NCBI RefSeq assembly: GCF_030848805.1
Contig: NC_092367.1
Coordinates: 20,269,692-20,333,691, forward strand
DNA from: Temnothorax longispinosus
Lineage: Eukaryota; Arthropoda; Insecta; Hymenoptera; Formicidae
Direction: 5' to 3'
Length of the DNA: 64,000 bases
Numbering within the stretch: position 1 is the stretch's first letter; each line of letters begins with the position of its first letter. Shown in pieces: positions 12,515 through 24,703 of the stretch. The position numbers were made by a program, and so were the translations under genes. Below the pieces are notes generated by a model. It did not search any database and was not told where the DNA came from. It was given only the letters and a program-made list of their open reading frames with translations.

Positions 12515-15500
12515 ACAAAAGAGTATGTCAAAATGCGATTAATTAGATTAAATCGCTATCCTTATAGGACGGTATCAATAATTACAACCAGAACATAAGA
12601 ATCATATTAATACGTAGAAACAGAAAAGGCATGAAATTTGGATAAGTGACATAGTTGTTGTCGTGTACTATGACCGTGACGTAAGACTGTCTTAGTTGTA
12701 AAACATCCGATAACGTGGATGGACTTGGAACTTTCACAGTTTGTAGAGCGTTTAGAGAAAGCGTAAATTATACATCGTAAATCTCTACACAGTTAAAGGT
12801 TATACTAGGTTATTTCATCTCATTTCATAGTTATATTTCATAACCATTTAACAAAAAACGTAAACAAAAAATCTCTTGACTTTCTTTATTAATATTCTCT
12901 GTTTCTATTTATAAGTACCTATTGTAAAAAATACCTACACTCTAATGCGCATTCCGTATGTGTATGTATGTAATAATAAAGCATTGAAATCTTGTTACTG
13001 TTGCAATTATAGACAATCATACGCATGAAATTAATTGTGAACATCGCATGTGTGTAAGTTATAATATTGTATACATACGATGCATATATGAATATATCTG
13101 GGAAAAAGCAAAATAGCAGATAGATTATCAATGCAATGTGAATCACGTTGCAGCTAAGCATATAATCAAATATAGATATTATTATTAGATTAATTTTTAT
13201 TTACGCGAATATTCTAACAACATTCTAACACACCACGATAACTCGCTTAGCTCGCCTAGTAATTATGATAGAGACCCATATCAGTTATTCGGTAATTACG
13301 AGAGATACGTTACGTTATCCACTCAGTAACATGATACATGCAAAATTGCAAGTGTTACCAGACCGAAGAAGGCGATAAAATGTACACGATGATAAGGATC
13401 AATAACATAGTAGTGCATATATTTCATCCGGGTTAATGATGTTGTCTAACGAGAGAGAAATTTTATTATTGATAAAAAATTATTATCACAGCACAAGAAG
13501 ACTAACTGTTTATGTCAGAGTAACCAAACTAGCATTCAATTTATCTACAGATTAAAAATACGCTTATTCTGTAATTACTATTTTTAGTGACTATTTTTTT
13601 CATCGAATTAGATTAAGTACATGGAATAGGTCTTAACTCGATTGTTAATAACAAATACCGTAACTTGGGCAGCACAATTTAAAAAAAAAAAAGAAGAAAA
13701 TATTTTGATTACCTATATCACGTAAAGATTTCAAACTACATTACGCAAAAATTTCGTTAATAATATTCTACGATTTCGCGATTGTTTAATGTAATATACA
13801 TAGATGTGCAGTTTTGTACTGCATCCGCGTCTCATTTCTTAATTCTTCTTCCTTCTATATATTAAACTCCACGTAACTTTCAAGTCTCTATTATTGACAA
13901 AAATCAAAGTAAAAGTTCTGTTTTAAAACCTTTTTAAAATCTAACCGTATTTTAAATCAAATATACAAATTAATCTGCATCGCGCGCGAGCTATTAGGAT
14001 CAAGAGGACGAACGGCTTCACTATGCGAAGAAAATCATAAATTCACCCAAGATTGAGGCTGTAACGACAACAGAATGCACTGTGGCCGGTTATCGAGCAA
14101 TGTTAATTATGCAATCGACACAAAGTTATAACTTCAATATATACAGCTTGAATCACATAACTCGATCAGCCCGTTATTTCCTTTATCGATAACCCAATAA
14201 AATACGATTTATCTTTTGTCATCTTACAATTAGATAATATGGTCCCCAGAATATTTCTACAAACTAATTATAGCACATCTCTTATAAATTTTTCTTTTCG
14301 AAATTTTGTTAGCTTCAGTTGCAACTTTTTAAAATATAGATATAACCAGAAGAATTAAATTATATCCAGTATATGCGCCAATGTATGCGCCAATGTATTC
14401 AGCGAACGAAGGCGACGGTAACGCGATATGGCGAAGGATGACGGCAACGACTATACTATTGATACGACGATGGCGATGATTTAATGTACATCGGTTTACG
14501 TGAACCATGACTTTTGTGTGGCACCGTGACCTCGTCACGTTGAACCCGACGCAGGCACAACTACCCGACTGTACGGCGAATCCAGGCCTTCGACGAAGGC
14601 AACTTGGTAGACAACGAGAACGATTGCGATCGTCTCTAAATTTTTCCGATAACTATTTATACATCACAATTCCTTAAAAATTCTATCCCTCTTTTATAAG
14701 TTCGAACTCGAACTCGAAATAGCTTTGAATAATAAGTATTGAGGTCAGTCGTGCAATTATTGGTCATCGTGAAATTATTGGCCATTTAAGTTTATGAGCT
14801 TCCGATTAGAGAGCAATTTTTACGCTTACTCACTTTCTATTATTAAAGGACCGTATATTTCCTTTTTTTGCTGAACCGGTAGAAACGCGATATAAAATTT
14901 TGTCCACGTAATATATTTGAACAAAAAAAATATCAAATTATTATTAATTTACAAAGCCGGTTCGACTGAAGTAGACAATAAATGGATAATTTTTACTATA
15001 AATATGAAAACGAAACTTTACAATATAAAAAAATAAAGAAGATTTTCATATAAAAAGCAAAATGCTTTTTTATGAATTTTCAGCTGATCAAAACTGTAAA
15101 AACATCTCGCATGGACGACTTGACACTTTGCACTTTCGACGTATTTACGTAAAGAGTTACGAAATGAATGTACGAAATCGCCTGACTCGACGCGATAAGA
15201 TCTTTCGAACTTCACCTTCTTTATATAAAATATCATATTTGTTATCTTGACATGTTCGTTCAAAATGTTTGCAGGAACTAATGGCGCAATAGGTCAACGA
15301 AAATTTTATGAAAAATTGTTTCAATAAGCATTTACTGAATTTTTGGCAAGAGGGTAAAGTCTGGTAAATATCAGTGTGAAACTGTGCGAGTTACGAATTG
15401 ACAAAATAACGAATATGAACAAAGAAAGAACGTCGACGTTCCGGTAGTTTCGTCATCTTGATGGGGACCGAACAAACCAGATACCATAGCTTGTCTCATT

Positions 15501-16486
15501 ATATTACGGTATTAAAAGCAAACGGTCCATTTGTATAGACGCACTCACGTGACTCATATAGAATCCCAACATGGCAACGCGCCATACCAACGTGTAATAA
15601 TCTTCCGTTCATTAATATTTCGAGCAGAAAGTTTACATATGTATACATAGATATGCTTGTATTCAAGAATTCTGTACGATGTTTCACATAAGAATTATTG
15701 CGACTCAATATCATAATTCTACACGTTAATTTCAAAGAATTTAAATTTTTGCTTTGTCATATATCTCAATGTTTAGAAGTGATTATAGAAATAGTTTCTC
15801 CACACTCCCACACTATTATTTTTATATATCAGAAAAATCAATCAATAAATAAAATTAAACATTTTATTTATTCTTCCATTATTTTTACGTATGTGTTTCT
15901 TTTTTATTAAAAAAAAGTGTAACAGACGATAGGTATGTATATCGTAACGAGAAACAAATTCTGGTGAATCAAAAAGCAATCGAAGGCTCGTCTTCAAACA
16001 TCGCGAAATGACACGCGCTATGGAATGACTCAGGAGACATGTGACGCAGCGAGCAAGTGTTTAAATAGAAATAATGGCGACCCTGACGATTGAGCCGATA
16101 AAATTCAACCGTTCGAGGGAATGGTCAAAGTGACTGTTACAGGTGCTATAGCGATGCGCCTGTATTAGCACAGAATACGACAATAGGACGACTCCTTATG
16201 ACATTGTTATCGAAATGCCGAGGATGACGATACAACTTTCTATCTTTCCGCGCAAGTAAGTTTGACAATAAATAAAGCGGTGCTTTTGAGGTATGTTTGT
16301 ATTAAAATAAAATATATAGATAAATACAAACAATATTTTTTCATACGTAAAAATTATGTATAAATATTTAAGCAACTGATATGTAACTTGCTGCGTCTAG
16401 TGAATAAGCACATATTTCGACATATTACCCACACATAACACATCGAAATAACCGAAGTATCTTCTTATAGTCAGTAGTGTCAATAT
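12515..16486. other. Non-coding AT-rich stretch
   Basis: No gene recognised. A GC-richer patch lies at about 14380-14640. A possible plus-strand exon ending at a GTAAGT donor near 16257 is listed among the rejected items. Other open frames are short and overlap on both strands. Confidence 0.35.
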
Positions 16487-16938
16487 AAGATCAAACGGCC
16501 AAATTACGAGCTCTAAAAAGAAATGTTGAATTATAATACAATCAATTTATTAAACGATCAATACAAACAATTAGTGTATCGACTGTATACTTATTGCTAG
16601 TTTTCTTGAGAACGATTTAATATGAAAAAAAGAAAGTAAATATCAAAAGCATAAAGATGCATAAATTAAATCTTCTCTCAATCAATTATTCCAGCGTTTT
16701 TATATTTGCGATTTAATTGGGTTTTTTTTATCTGAATTATATTGTTGAGAGAATGTTTAATGTTTTAGTATTTTAATTTATGCGTCTTTATGCTTTTGAT
16801 ATTTCTCTTCTTACATATTAATCCATTCTGAAGAAGACAGTCGAAATGTTAACTGTTTGTATTGAGTTAATAAACTTTTTTTATTAAGAAGATAATTTAA
16901 CATCTTTTTTGCAGCTCGTAATTTGGCCGTTTGACCTT
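16487..16938. mobile_element. Fold-back (long inverted repeat) element, ~452 bp
   Basis: Almost the whole segment is self-complementary. The left end at 16487 (AAGATCAAACGGCCAAATTA) matches the reverse complement of the right end ending at 16938 (AAGGTCAAACGGCCAAATTA). The match continues inward with small differences through CAATACAAACA and ATATCAAAAGCATAAAGA to a short unpaired centre at about 16690-16740, so each arm is roughly 200 bp. There is no ORF and no clear target-site duplication. This is the structure of a fold-back or MITE-like element; the superfamily is not assigned. Confidence 0.7.
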
Positions 16939-18290
16939 GCATAGCTGTGCTACTTTCAAGCAAATAATTTTTCTTTTATTTCAGTAGCATCAAATTCAAA
17001 AGCTGCGGTTTATTATCTTTATTAATAATTACTATGCGCGGTATTGGTATAATCGATAGTGGAGCATTACGTGATATAATTATCTACCACAAACCTGACA
17101 AACCGCAAATAAATACAGTTAATCATATCATAAACGATCATTACGCCCGCACAAGCGATGATGCAAGAAATACTCAACAACGGTCATCGTTTTCTAAATT
17201 ATTAAAAGGTAGGATTGTATTGAGATAATTATAATAATAATAATAATAAATTCCGTGTAAAACGTACAAGTTTACGAAACCAATTCTAATTGGTCAGAAC
17301 ATAATAAAATATCTTCAAAAGTTAAGCTCCTTAAGACCAACTTGAAAGAAGGACGAGCTTTTTTAAAATAGTCAAAAAATTTATTTTATGATTGCAATAA
17401 AACTAAACTATATCTAGTAAATGCATATTTTATGTTTAATAAACTAAATTTGCCAATAATTAAATATAAAGACTGATGGTTTTTCAACAACATTACTCTA
17501 AAATAGCAGAAGAGAAACTTGTAATACGCGACTCATTGTTTTTGTACTTTACAACTATATAACAATTGAACAATTGTGAGAGAAAAGCGCACTTCTTAAT
17601 CCTAGATTATTATCTGGGATTAAGTAAAATCTTTACATTATACTCTCAAGTAACATTTATGATATCGAACCGCCAGTAAAATATGTAACCTGGAATGCAA
17701 AAATTCTAGAGAAATGTGACTTAGGTATAACAAGAAAATTTTTCTATTTGAATATCGAGGACAATTATTAAAATTTGGCGCGAAACTTTCCATTTTGTAA
17801 CGTACATTTTTTAAATAGTTTTAAAATAACAATCGAAAATTTGCATGTTGCAAGTTGCCCTTACTAACGTAACGCCGAAAGATGTCAAAAGGACATTCGC
17901 GACGGGCGCAACGAAGCTGAATGCAACTGATGGCTGTACCAGCCAGCAGTATATGCATATACTGGCGGGCGTTATCGCAAAACCAGGGGCAGCGTTATCA
18001 CTCTGATATCCAACATATATACATCCTTCACGACCGGCCCCTGGCCTCCAGTGACTCGCGGACCACCGACTCAGTTGAGCGCTTTAGTGACACACTGTGT
18101 ACATGCTATCTCAGACGTTGCATCTCATTGTCAAAATACGTTCGAAGATGCTTGCCCGCGATCGCAGAGCAAGAATCGATCGATCGGGCGCGTCAGGCGT
18201 CGCGGCGCGGTCGCCGAACGTTCAATCGAGCCAAACAATCCTTTCTCGACATATCCTCCCTGAGAAGGCGAGGTGGAATCGCGAAAGGTG
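16939..18290. other. Non-coding stretch left of the leader exon
   Basis: AT-rich to about 17860, then GC-richer. Open frames here have no recognisable domain. A short TAA/ATA run lies at about 17228-17249. A possible minus-strand phase-0 exon at about 17866-17936 is discussed under rejected items. Confidence 0.35.
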
Positions 18291-18304
18291 GAAGTGGTAC
18301 TCAC

Positions 18305-18458
18305 CGTATTCTCGATGCCGATACTTGGCCACAGGTTTGCCATCGTCGTCGCTCCTTCTCTTCATCTCGCGATTACTCGCTCGCTTGAGCTCACTTGGTG
18401 TTTATCCTTCGTTGCGTTCTGGTTTCTTGTTTGATAGCTTGTTTGGCTGCTTTTCGAT
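18305..18458 (-). CDS. Candidate first coding exon of a minus-strand gene
   Basis: Reading minus, a gaatttcag acceptor precedes 18458. A start codon in good context (gacgATGG) is at 18343, and 13 codons (MANLWPSIGIENT) lead to a GTGAGTACC donor after 18305, phase 0. I do not recognise the peptide. The rest of the protein must be encoded to the left, and no convincing second exon was found before the window edge, implying an intron of up to 18 kb or more. It fits as the last exon of the leader chain at 20530-20567, 21044-21131 and 22571 onward. Only splice signals and the start codon support it. Confidence 0.45.
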
Positions 18459-18470
18459 CTGAAATTCGCA

Positions 18471-18478
18471 CTATAAAA
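18471..18478 (+). promoter_or_regulatory. TATA box on plus strand
   Basis: A TATAAAAG match lies in a GC-rich island, immediately beside the predicted acceptor of the minus-strand leader exon. It would drive transcription rightward into the purine-rich stretch at 18.7-19.1 kb. No downstream plus-strand exon was identified. Confidence 0.3.
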
Positions 18479-19064
18479 GAGACTTGGCACTTTACTCGGC
18501 GAGGGTGACTGCGACTACGACATTCTCACCTCACAGAGGATCACGTGTTGCCCTTTCGTTTCCGCGCACGGTAAATCAGAAGAGCGATTGATGCTGTGTG
18601 TACACTGCGATCGACGACTAGACGAAAATTAAGATCCGGACTTTTGCTGGCTGTACGAGAACTCGCGCCACTGCTCTATGATCGGGAGCGAGGCTCGTGT
18701 ATATTATGTGCATAGAGCAAACGGAGCAAGAAGAGGAAAAGAGATGGAATGAGAGGTAGAGGAACAGAGTTAGAAGAGACGGTAAAACAAAAGGGGAAGA
18801 GAGAAAGAAGGAGAATAAGTGAGAGAGAGAGAGAGAGAGAGATGCAAAACGAGCGAGCAATTGCGGCTCCGCGGATGGCCGAGGCGATGCGAGTTTGCTA
18901 GCGAGCTGCCCGAGTTGGACGAAGGCGAGACGAAGATACCGCGAGAACGAACGCACAGACAAGGAAAGACGAAGAGGGGAGTGAATAGGTCGAAGAGTAG
19001 GACGAAACGAGTCGCAGAGAGCAAGGGAGAGAGAAAGAGTGACAGAAGGAATAGAGTAAAATAG

Positions 19065-19068
<4 letters not shown>

Positions 19069-19118
<50 letters not shown>

Positions 19119-19128
19119 AACAGAGAGT
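19069..19128. repeat. (GA)n microsatellite
   Basis: A long GA dinucleotide run with a few interruptions, inside a broader purine-rich segment. Confidence 0.9.
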
Positions 19129-20529
19129 GAGAGAGAACGACCAATTCGAGCTGTGATCGTAAGCAGAGTGGTGACTCTAGAGGGGAGAGTCGGTGCCTTA
19201 TGTCGAAGTCGCGGTGGTAGGAGCAGCGCGAATCATGCTAGAGAAAAGTATGGGAGTAGTAAAATCGCCACGCGGTGCGGCACGGTGGTTATTATCGCGC
19301 GAGTCCTTATCAGTGCGAGGGGGGAGGGGGCTGGCTAGTGACCACCTCCTACCCCTTCTTCTTTTCCAGACGCGTCGAGGCCGGCTCCTGTGCGTTTCGC
19401 GCTACATATATTTGTGACCCGTTGGAATTTATACACGCGGGAATGTAATTTTATTGCGTTCTTATATATTAGCTACACCACGTAATTTTACGAGGAATGC
19501 TTTTGGATCCATTCGGATCAATCGATCCAAATATTGTCGTAATCACACTACTTATATACTTATATGCCGAATACTTTCTATTAAAACACATGCAAATTTT
19601 TAAGCATAAACTTTAAATCTACCTAATAAATATCATTTTATATAAAGAATGTTTCTGTCAGATAAAACTAATTACACTTTGACAATATTAAAATATATTA
19701 CGCAATATCTTATTCGAAAATTTTTAAGATATATCGCCTATTACACATATATATACGTGGTCCTCTATATAAGATATATACTTTGGTTCAACTCATATAA
19801 ATCTTTACCTTACCTTCTAACCCTTTGTAAATTTTGCGTTTAAGCATTTTTCTAAATAATAAAATAAAATTGAAAGAATAATATACATGTAGCGGAGGTC
19901 TAAAATATATAAAAGGTATATATATAAAGAAAGGGAAGAGTGTTTACAGGGTCGGCGAAGCTGAAGCGTAAGCAAACGGCTCGGCGACTGTTTCGAGAGT
20001 GCCAGGTTACAGATACTCGGCTGTCAAGGACAAGCTTGTCCATTCATTCGTCCGTTCTTATGATCGATCGTTCGTTCATTCATTTATCCGCCAACTGATT
20101 ATTACTAGCTCACATGATATTTGTACCTACGCAAGTATTAATTTTACCAAGATATTTTAGACGCTTTACTTTGAACTAAGAGCGAATTTTCCATTAGATG
20201 CAATAAGCGCGCGCCTAAAGCTTCTGAATCAAATAATGACGGTAATAATAAATGTCAAAATTCATTCCTGATTGTATATAAATACATAATATGATGAGAT
20301 CACCCAATTTTTAATCTAGCATATCCGATATATTACTACGCTAATTATAAGATATTACTAAAGAATAGTATTCGCTATCGTATTTATCACTAATCATTTA
20401 TTCTTATCCTGTTGATTAAAAAGGCGAAATCGCTATAATCAACGTTGTAAGTATTATGTTATAAGATTCATATCATGATGATATGTATAATTGATTGCGT
20501 AATAAAATATGATAAATAAGTTCACTCAC

Positions 20530-20567
20530 CGTCGTTGTACACTAGCTAAATAGCTCTATAGCTATAC
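20530..20567 (-). other. Candidate 38-nt non-coding leader exon
   Basis: Reading minus, a run of T ending in tttcag precedes 20567 and a GTGAGTGAA donor follows 20530. Both signals are near consensus. The exon has no start codon, consistent with 5' UTR. Confidence 0.4.
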
Positions 20568-21043
20568 CTGAAAAAAAAAAAATATTATGGTTATCATAAA
20601 TATTCTATTATATATTTTATCCATCCTTAATATCAATTTTTACTAAAACTCAACTATGTAAATAGAGTAAAATAAATTATAGATATATAAATAATTATTT
20701 ACATATTTTATTACTTAATTAATTTTGATTTAATTTATTAAATGTATGATTATTATAATATTGATATTCTGGGCTCAATTCAGTGACTCAGTTATTTAGT
20801 TATTCAGTTACTCGTGATTTGATATTTTTCTGGTCTATATTAAATTTTCATCGAGAATACTTGTTTGAAAATAATTGAAGATTCTCAAAAATTGGTCAGA
20901 GTTCTCTTTAAATTTATAAAAATTTGTTCAATAAATATTTTTAAGTAATTTGATTTGGAATGTATAATAAATAATATCAATTACATATACATGTCATCAC
21001 AGTTATATATGTACTTAAATTATTAGTAAATAATTTTACTCAC

Positions 21044-21131
21044 CAGCTAATGTATTGCAGTATGCTCTGCTGGTTGCACAAATCCGTATCAGCTCGTCTT
21101 AAAAATCTGTATCAGCTCCATCGAGGAAATG
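21044..21131 (-). other. Candidate 88-nt non-coding leader exon
   Basis: Reading minus, ttctgtttcag precedes 21131 and GTGAGTAAA follows 21044. All three frames are closed, so it would be untranslated. It contains a direct repeat, GAGCTGATAC followed by A/G and GATTT. Confidence 0.45.
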
Positions 21132-21165
21132 CTGAAACAGAAATAGATATTAATTACACACACAT

Positions 21166-21196
<31 letters not shown>

Positions 21197-22570
21197 CACA
21201 CACACACACACTATTTAATCACAAATACATTTAACTTACAAACACACCCTGAATAAACTTGAAAGTTCACGCACTCTACCTTTGAAGAAACCTTCGAAAG
21301 ATATGAAAATCACGGATTCATGCACGCCTTGTATATTCGTCACGCCGCGCCGCGCAGTATACGAAATATACCATGCAAAATACAAAATACAAAATACGAA
21401 ATAGAACGCACTTGGTTTCACGAACCGTTCGATCGCACGTAATCGTAGTCGATTGTTTGATCGCTAAGCTTTTCATTAGATGCCTCTAGAACTTCGCTAT
21501 TGTAGAATGTTTTAAATTAAGATTAAGAATTTATAATAGAGTCCTCAAAGTGCGAAAATCCGCTACTGTCTGTACGCCACTAATTATGCAACTGACAAAA
21601 CAATTCTTTCAACGATGATCTTTTACTTTTTTCGGCGCTACCGATATTACATATTACTTATTTTTATGCAATTTTAAAGTCAGCGATTTAAAACCGAAAT
21701 TCGGAATTACTTAACGAGACAAATAAATTCTTTCAAATTATAGCCATGGCATAGCATTAATAGCAATCTCGCATTTCTAATCTACGCTAACCTAATATTC
21801 AATTAACTCATGCACGCATAATCTTATAACAATCACAATTACATAAGGCAATTTCATGCTTCTAATCTATAACAAAACGATTGTGCAATCGTACTAAAAG
21901 CAGTAATCACGGCAAGAAAGAAAATAATCGCGATATTACTGCCAATTACATACATTGTATGTATATAAATACTATTAATTACTACATGCATAAATATTTA
22001 TTGCCAATTACGTGTACAAGCAACATTGCTAATTACTACATGTAATAAAATATTGAATATATCTTAATTATCGCACGCACTTGATTAATCTGTGAAAAAT
22101 TTATTATCGCATGAGTAATATTATCATATGGTCAAGAACTTTATTTGTTGGTACAATCGCACGTTTGCATTTTTACCGACGCGGCATCTATGGTCACCTG
22201 GAGTTTATTTGACGAAATCGACGAAACATTTGTATCGCGGACGTGCGTGTAGCGTAGCGTAGGAACGCTACGGTCGCACGGAGTTCACTTGACGAAACTA
22301 TCGCCCATTTGCGCTCATTCGACAATTATATTGATTCAATTGATTGTATTGTTGCACGACGCACGTTATATCGATGCGATCTACTGTGATCTGTATTTAG
22401 TGGCGGATTTTCCATCAGGCGCAGTAGGCGCTCGAGATATAATTACAATCTAATTTTTAGGCATGCTACATCTAATGAAAAGTATGCGCGATTCTCTCGA
22501 AAGAATTAAGCATAAGGATTATTTTCGCACGTCATTTTCTATGTCATTGGAATTTGTAATTTGTACTCAC
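21132..22570. other. Intron-like stretch
   Basis: AT-rich, with a TA/CA microsatellite at about 21162-21211. GC rises again around 22180-22330. No exon recognised. Confidence 0.35.
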
Positions 22571-22900
22571 TGGAACTATGCCCGTTTCGAACGACGGCGG
22601 ACGGATCACCGTCGCAGGAGCAGCGTCGACGAACCGGCGACGATTGCCGCGAACACTCGACGCGTAACCGGCGTAACCGATACATTCTTGAGATCGCCCG
22701 TCGCCTTAACTATCGACACTCCCGACACAAACTCGCTTTGCAAGCACTTTTAACAGAGAAATTTCACGATATACCGCGGAGCGAAGCGCACACGTACATA
22801 AACAATACACACGGCTCCTTCATTCATTCCTTATGTGCGCTACCCCCTCCACACGCCTAGCAACGGGCAGCAGCGGGCAGCGCGCAGCGTCCAGAAACTC
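22571..22900 (-). promoter_or_regulatory. Candidate first exon and promoter, minus strand
   Basis: Reading minus, a GC-rich segment ends with TTCCA and a GTGAGTAC donor after 22571. With the exons at 21044 and 20530 it forms a chain of near-consensus splice sites leading to the start codon at 18343. The transcription start cannot be placed. Plus-strand open frames of 96-99 codons here are shadows of the GC-rich sequence. Confidence 0.35.
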
Positions 22901-24703
22901 GAAACTGACATCACTGGCGGGGAATTAAAATATTTCGAAATTGAGACGGCTTGAGATACAAGCGCTTAGAATTTGCAATTGCGAATGAGAATTAAACACT
23001 CTCTGCACGCTTTTAAATAGTTGAAAATATTCGATTTTTAAGTAGTATCGATACGCGCATTTAACAGGTAAAAAGCATCGATACATTTGCAAGTCAGCCT
23101 CAATTTATTTGGCGAGTTTAACCGCTTATATTTAAATATAACACGCACACCATATACATGGTTCACCATGAGCTTTTAACGATCCTCGCGCTAATTGCTT
23201 ATTGTTTTCTCCGGGAAATGAACTCGCAGCTGCATGCCCTGACCTCAAGAACTCATCTAAAGATAAAGCACGCTACGCACCTGTAGCGAAATATCCTTTT
23301 TTATTTTATAATCTAGAGGACAATAATTAAGGATGTTTTTAATTTAAGTTTTGTTCAACAATATACAACTTTATTCTGCCGTACTTACAATAAAATTGTA
23401 TATGTACAAACAGATTAAAGAGTAGGAAACCCTGAATCTCTCCGCGCGTGCGGCCGCATCTTCAAACCGGAGGTTGTACACTTCCTATTTCCTATTTATC
23501 TTTCTTTCACAATCAGACAAACAAGATTTTATATTGAAATAGAATTCTCGCTAACGCGAGAATGTGCGTTGTAGTAAGTTTTGCGCCAACAATTTTTACG
23601 ATTACGCATTTCTTTACAATTTACGACGCTACATTTACGCGTGAATCGAAATATCTCATTGTCAGTACAAAGCAAATATTACCTCCTAATCATTATATTG
23701 TTTTAGTTGTGGCACATAATATTACGTCATATTTTCATCTGACATATTTACAATCAATTATAAACATGAATGTTCACAAATTATTTGTTTTTTCGTAAAT
23801 TTCAAATTTTCAACAGGAGATCTATATCAACGTAATGATTACATTCAGCAATTTATATAAATAATACATGAACGAGAACTGTCTACATGATTTATATAAT
23901 AAATGCATTGCGTTGCATTTGTAACTAAGACACGTATTACTCAAGTAAATGCTGAAGTTACATATAATTAAAGTTAAAGCCATGTATATTCGGTTTCTAT
24001 TTGTAAATAGAAAATTTCGGGAAATAGATCAATACGTTCGGAAAATAACACCAAGCAAATTTAGTTCAGTGACTCCACTACTTTGTAATATACTTCTACA
24101 TCTTTGATTATGGGATATTTATAACAATATCATTCGTTTAACGAAATTAATATAGTAAATAAAATTGAATCAATTATTTTTCAACGTTTTTGTTTCAACT
24201 ATACAAATAAATTTTTCACACTTAGCATTTGCAACTTGATCATTAGTCTTAATATCTGACTTAATATAAAAAATTAGCGCATTTGTTTTTAGTAATTGTT
24301 CAAAATGTTGACAATATGTTAAAAATTAAATATTAATTTTGTCATGCTACGATGTTATATTTTATTCACAAAAATATACTTGAAATTTTATGATGGATAG
24401 AATATTAATGTAAAAAAGTTATGTAATGAATATCTCAATAGCAACGTGCTTAGACAGAAATAAAAAAAAAACGTAGACGGTGTGTTAAAAGGAGAAATCC
24501 AATTTGGAAATCCGTATAGATCTTTTAATCAAATTAACACGATCGTTTAACATGGGTTGTATTTTTAACGAAACAATATGCCCTGATAACCACTAAAGTC
24601 AGAAAGAAGTCGATATGGCATTGATCCTAAGATTACGTGACTGTCCGGCTGCACAAAGTGTAATCCCCGATTTCCTTGAAAATTGCATAGCTTCGCATTG
24701 TTC
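22901..24703. other. Intergenic stretch
   Basis: AT-rich spacer between the leader exons and the 3' end of Tom40. The right part, just below 24704, would carry the Tom40 3' UTR; a TTTATT (AATAAA on minus) lies at about 24361. No gene recognised. Confidence 0.4.

Larger units (their letters stand above)
18460..20529. other. Purine-rich low-complexity and intronic stretch
   Basis: 18700-19140 is dominated by GA-rich sequence, which creates spurious Leu/Ser-rich frames on the minus strand and Arg/Glu-rich ones on the plus strand. 19150-19420 is GC-rich and 19430-20529 is AT-rich. No gene recognised. Confidence 0.4.

Noticed and set aside
16148..16256. Possible plus-strand internal exon ending at GTAAGTTT
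   Set aside because: An open frame of 36 codons with a poor acceptor and no partner exons; such frames arise by chance.
17866..17936. Minus-strand phase-0 exon that could follow MANLWPSIGIENT
   Set aside because: It stays open (23 codons, hydrophobic) and has a GTAAGG donor, but the acceptor is weak and the peptide has no recognisable features; too likely to be chance.
17921..18388. 155-codon plus-strand frame
   Set aside because: Antisense to the better-supported minus-strand exon with start codon and donor; arginine-rich composition expected from GC-rich DNA.
18618..19144. Leu/Ser/Phe-rich minus-strand frames of 114 and 124 codons
   Set aside because: Products of the GA-rich low-complexity tract read on the CT strand, not proteins.
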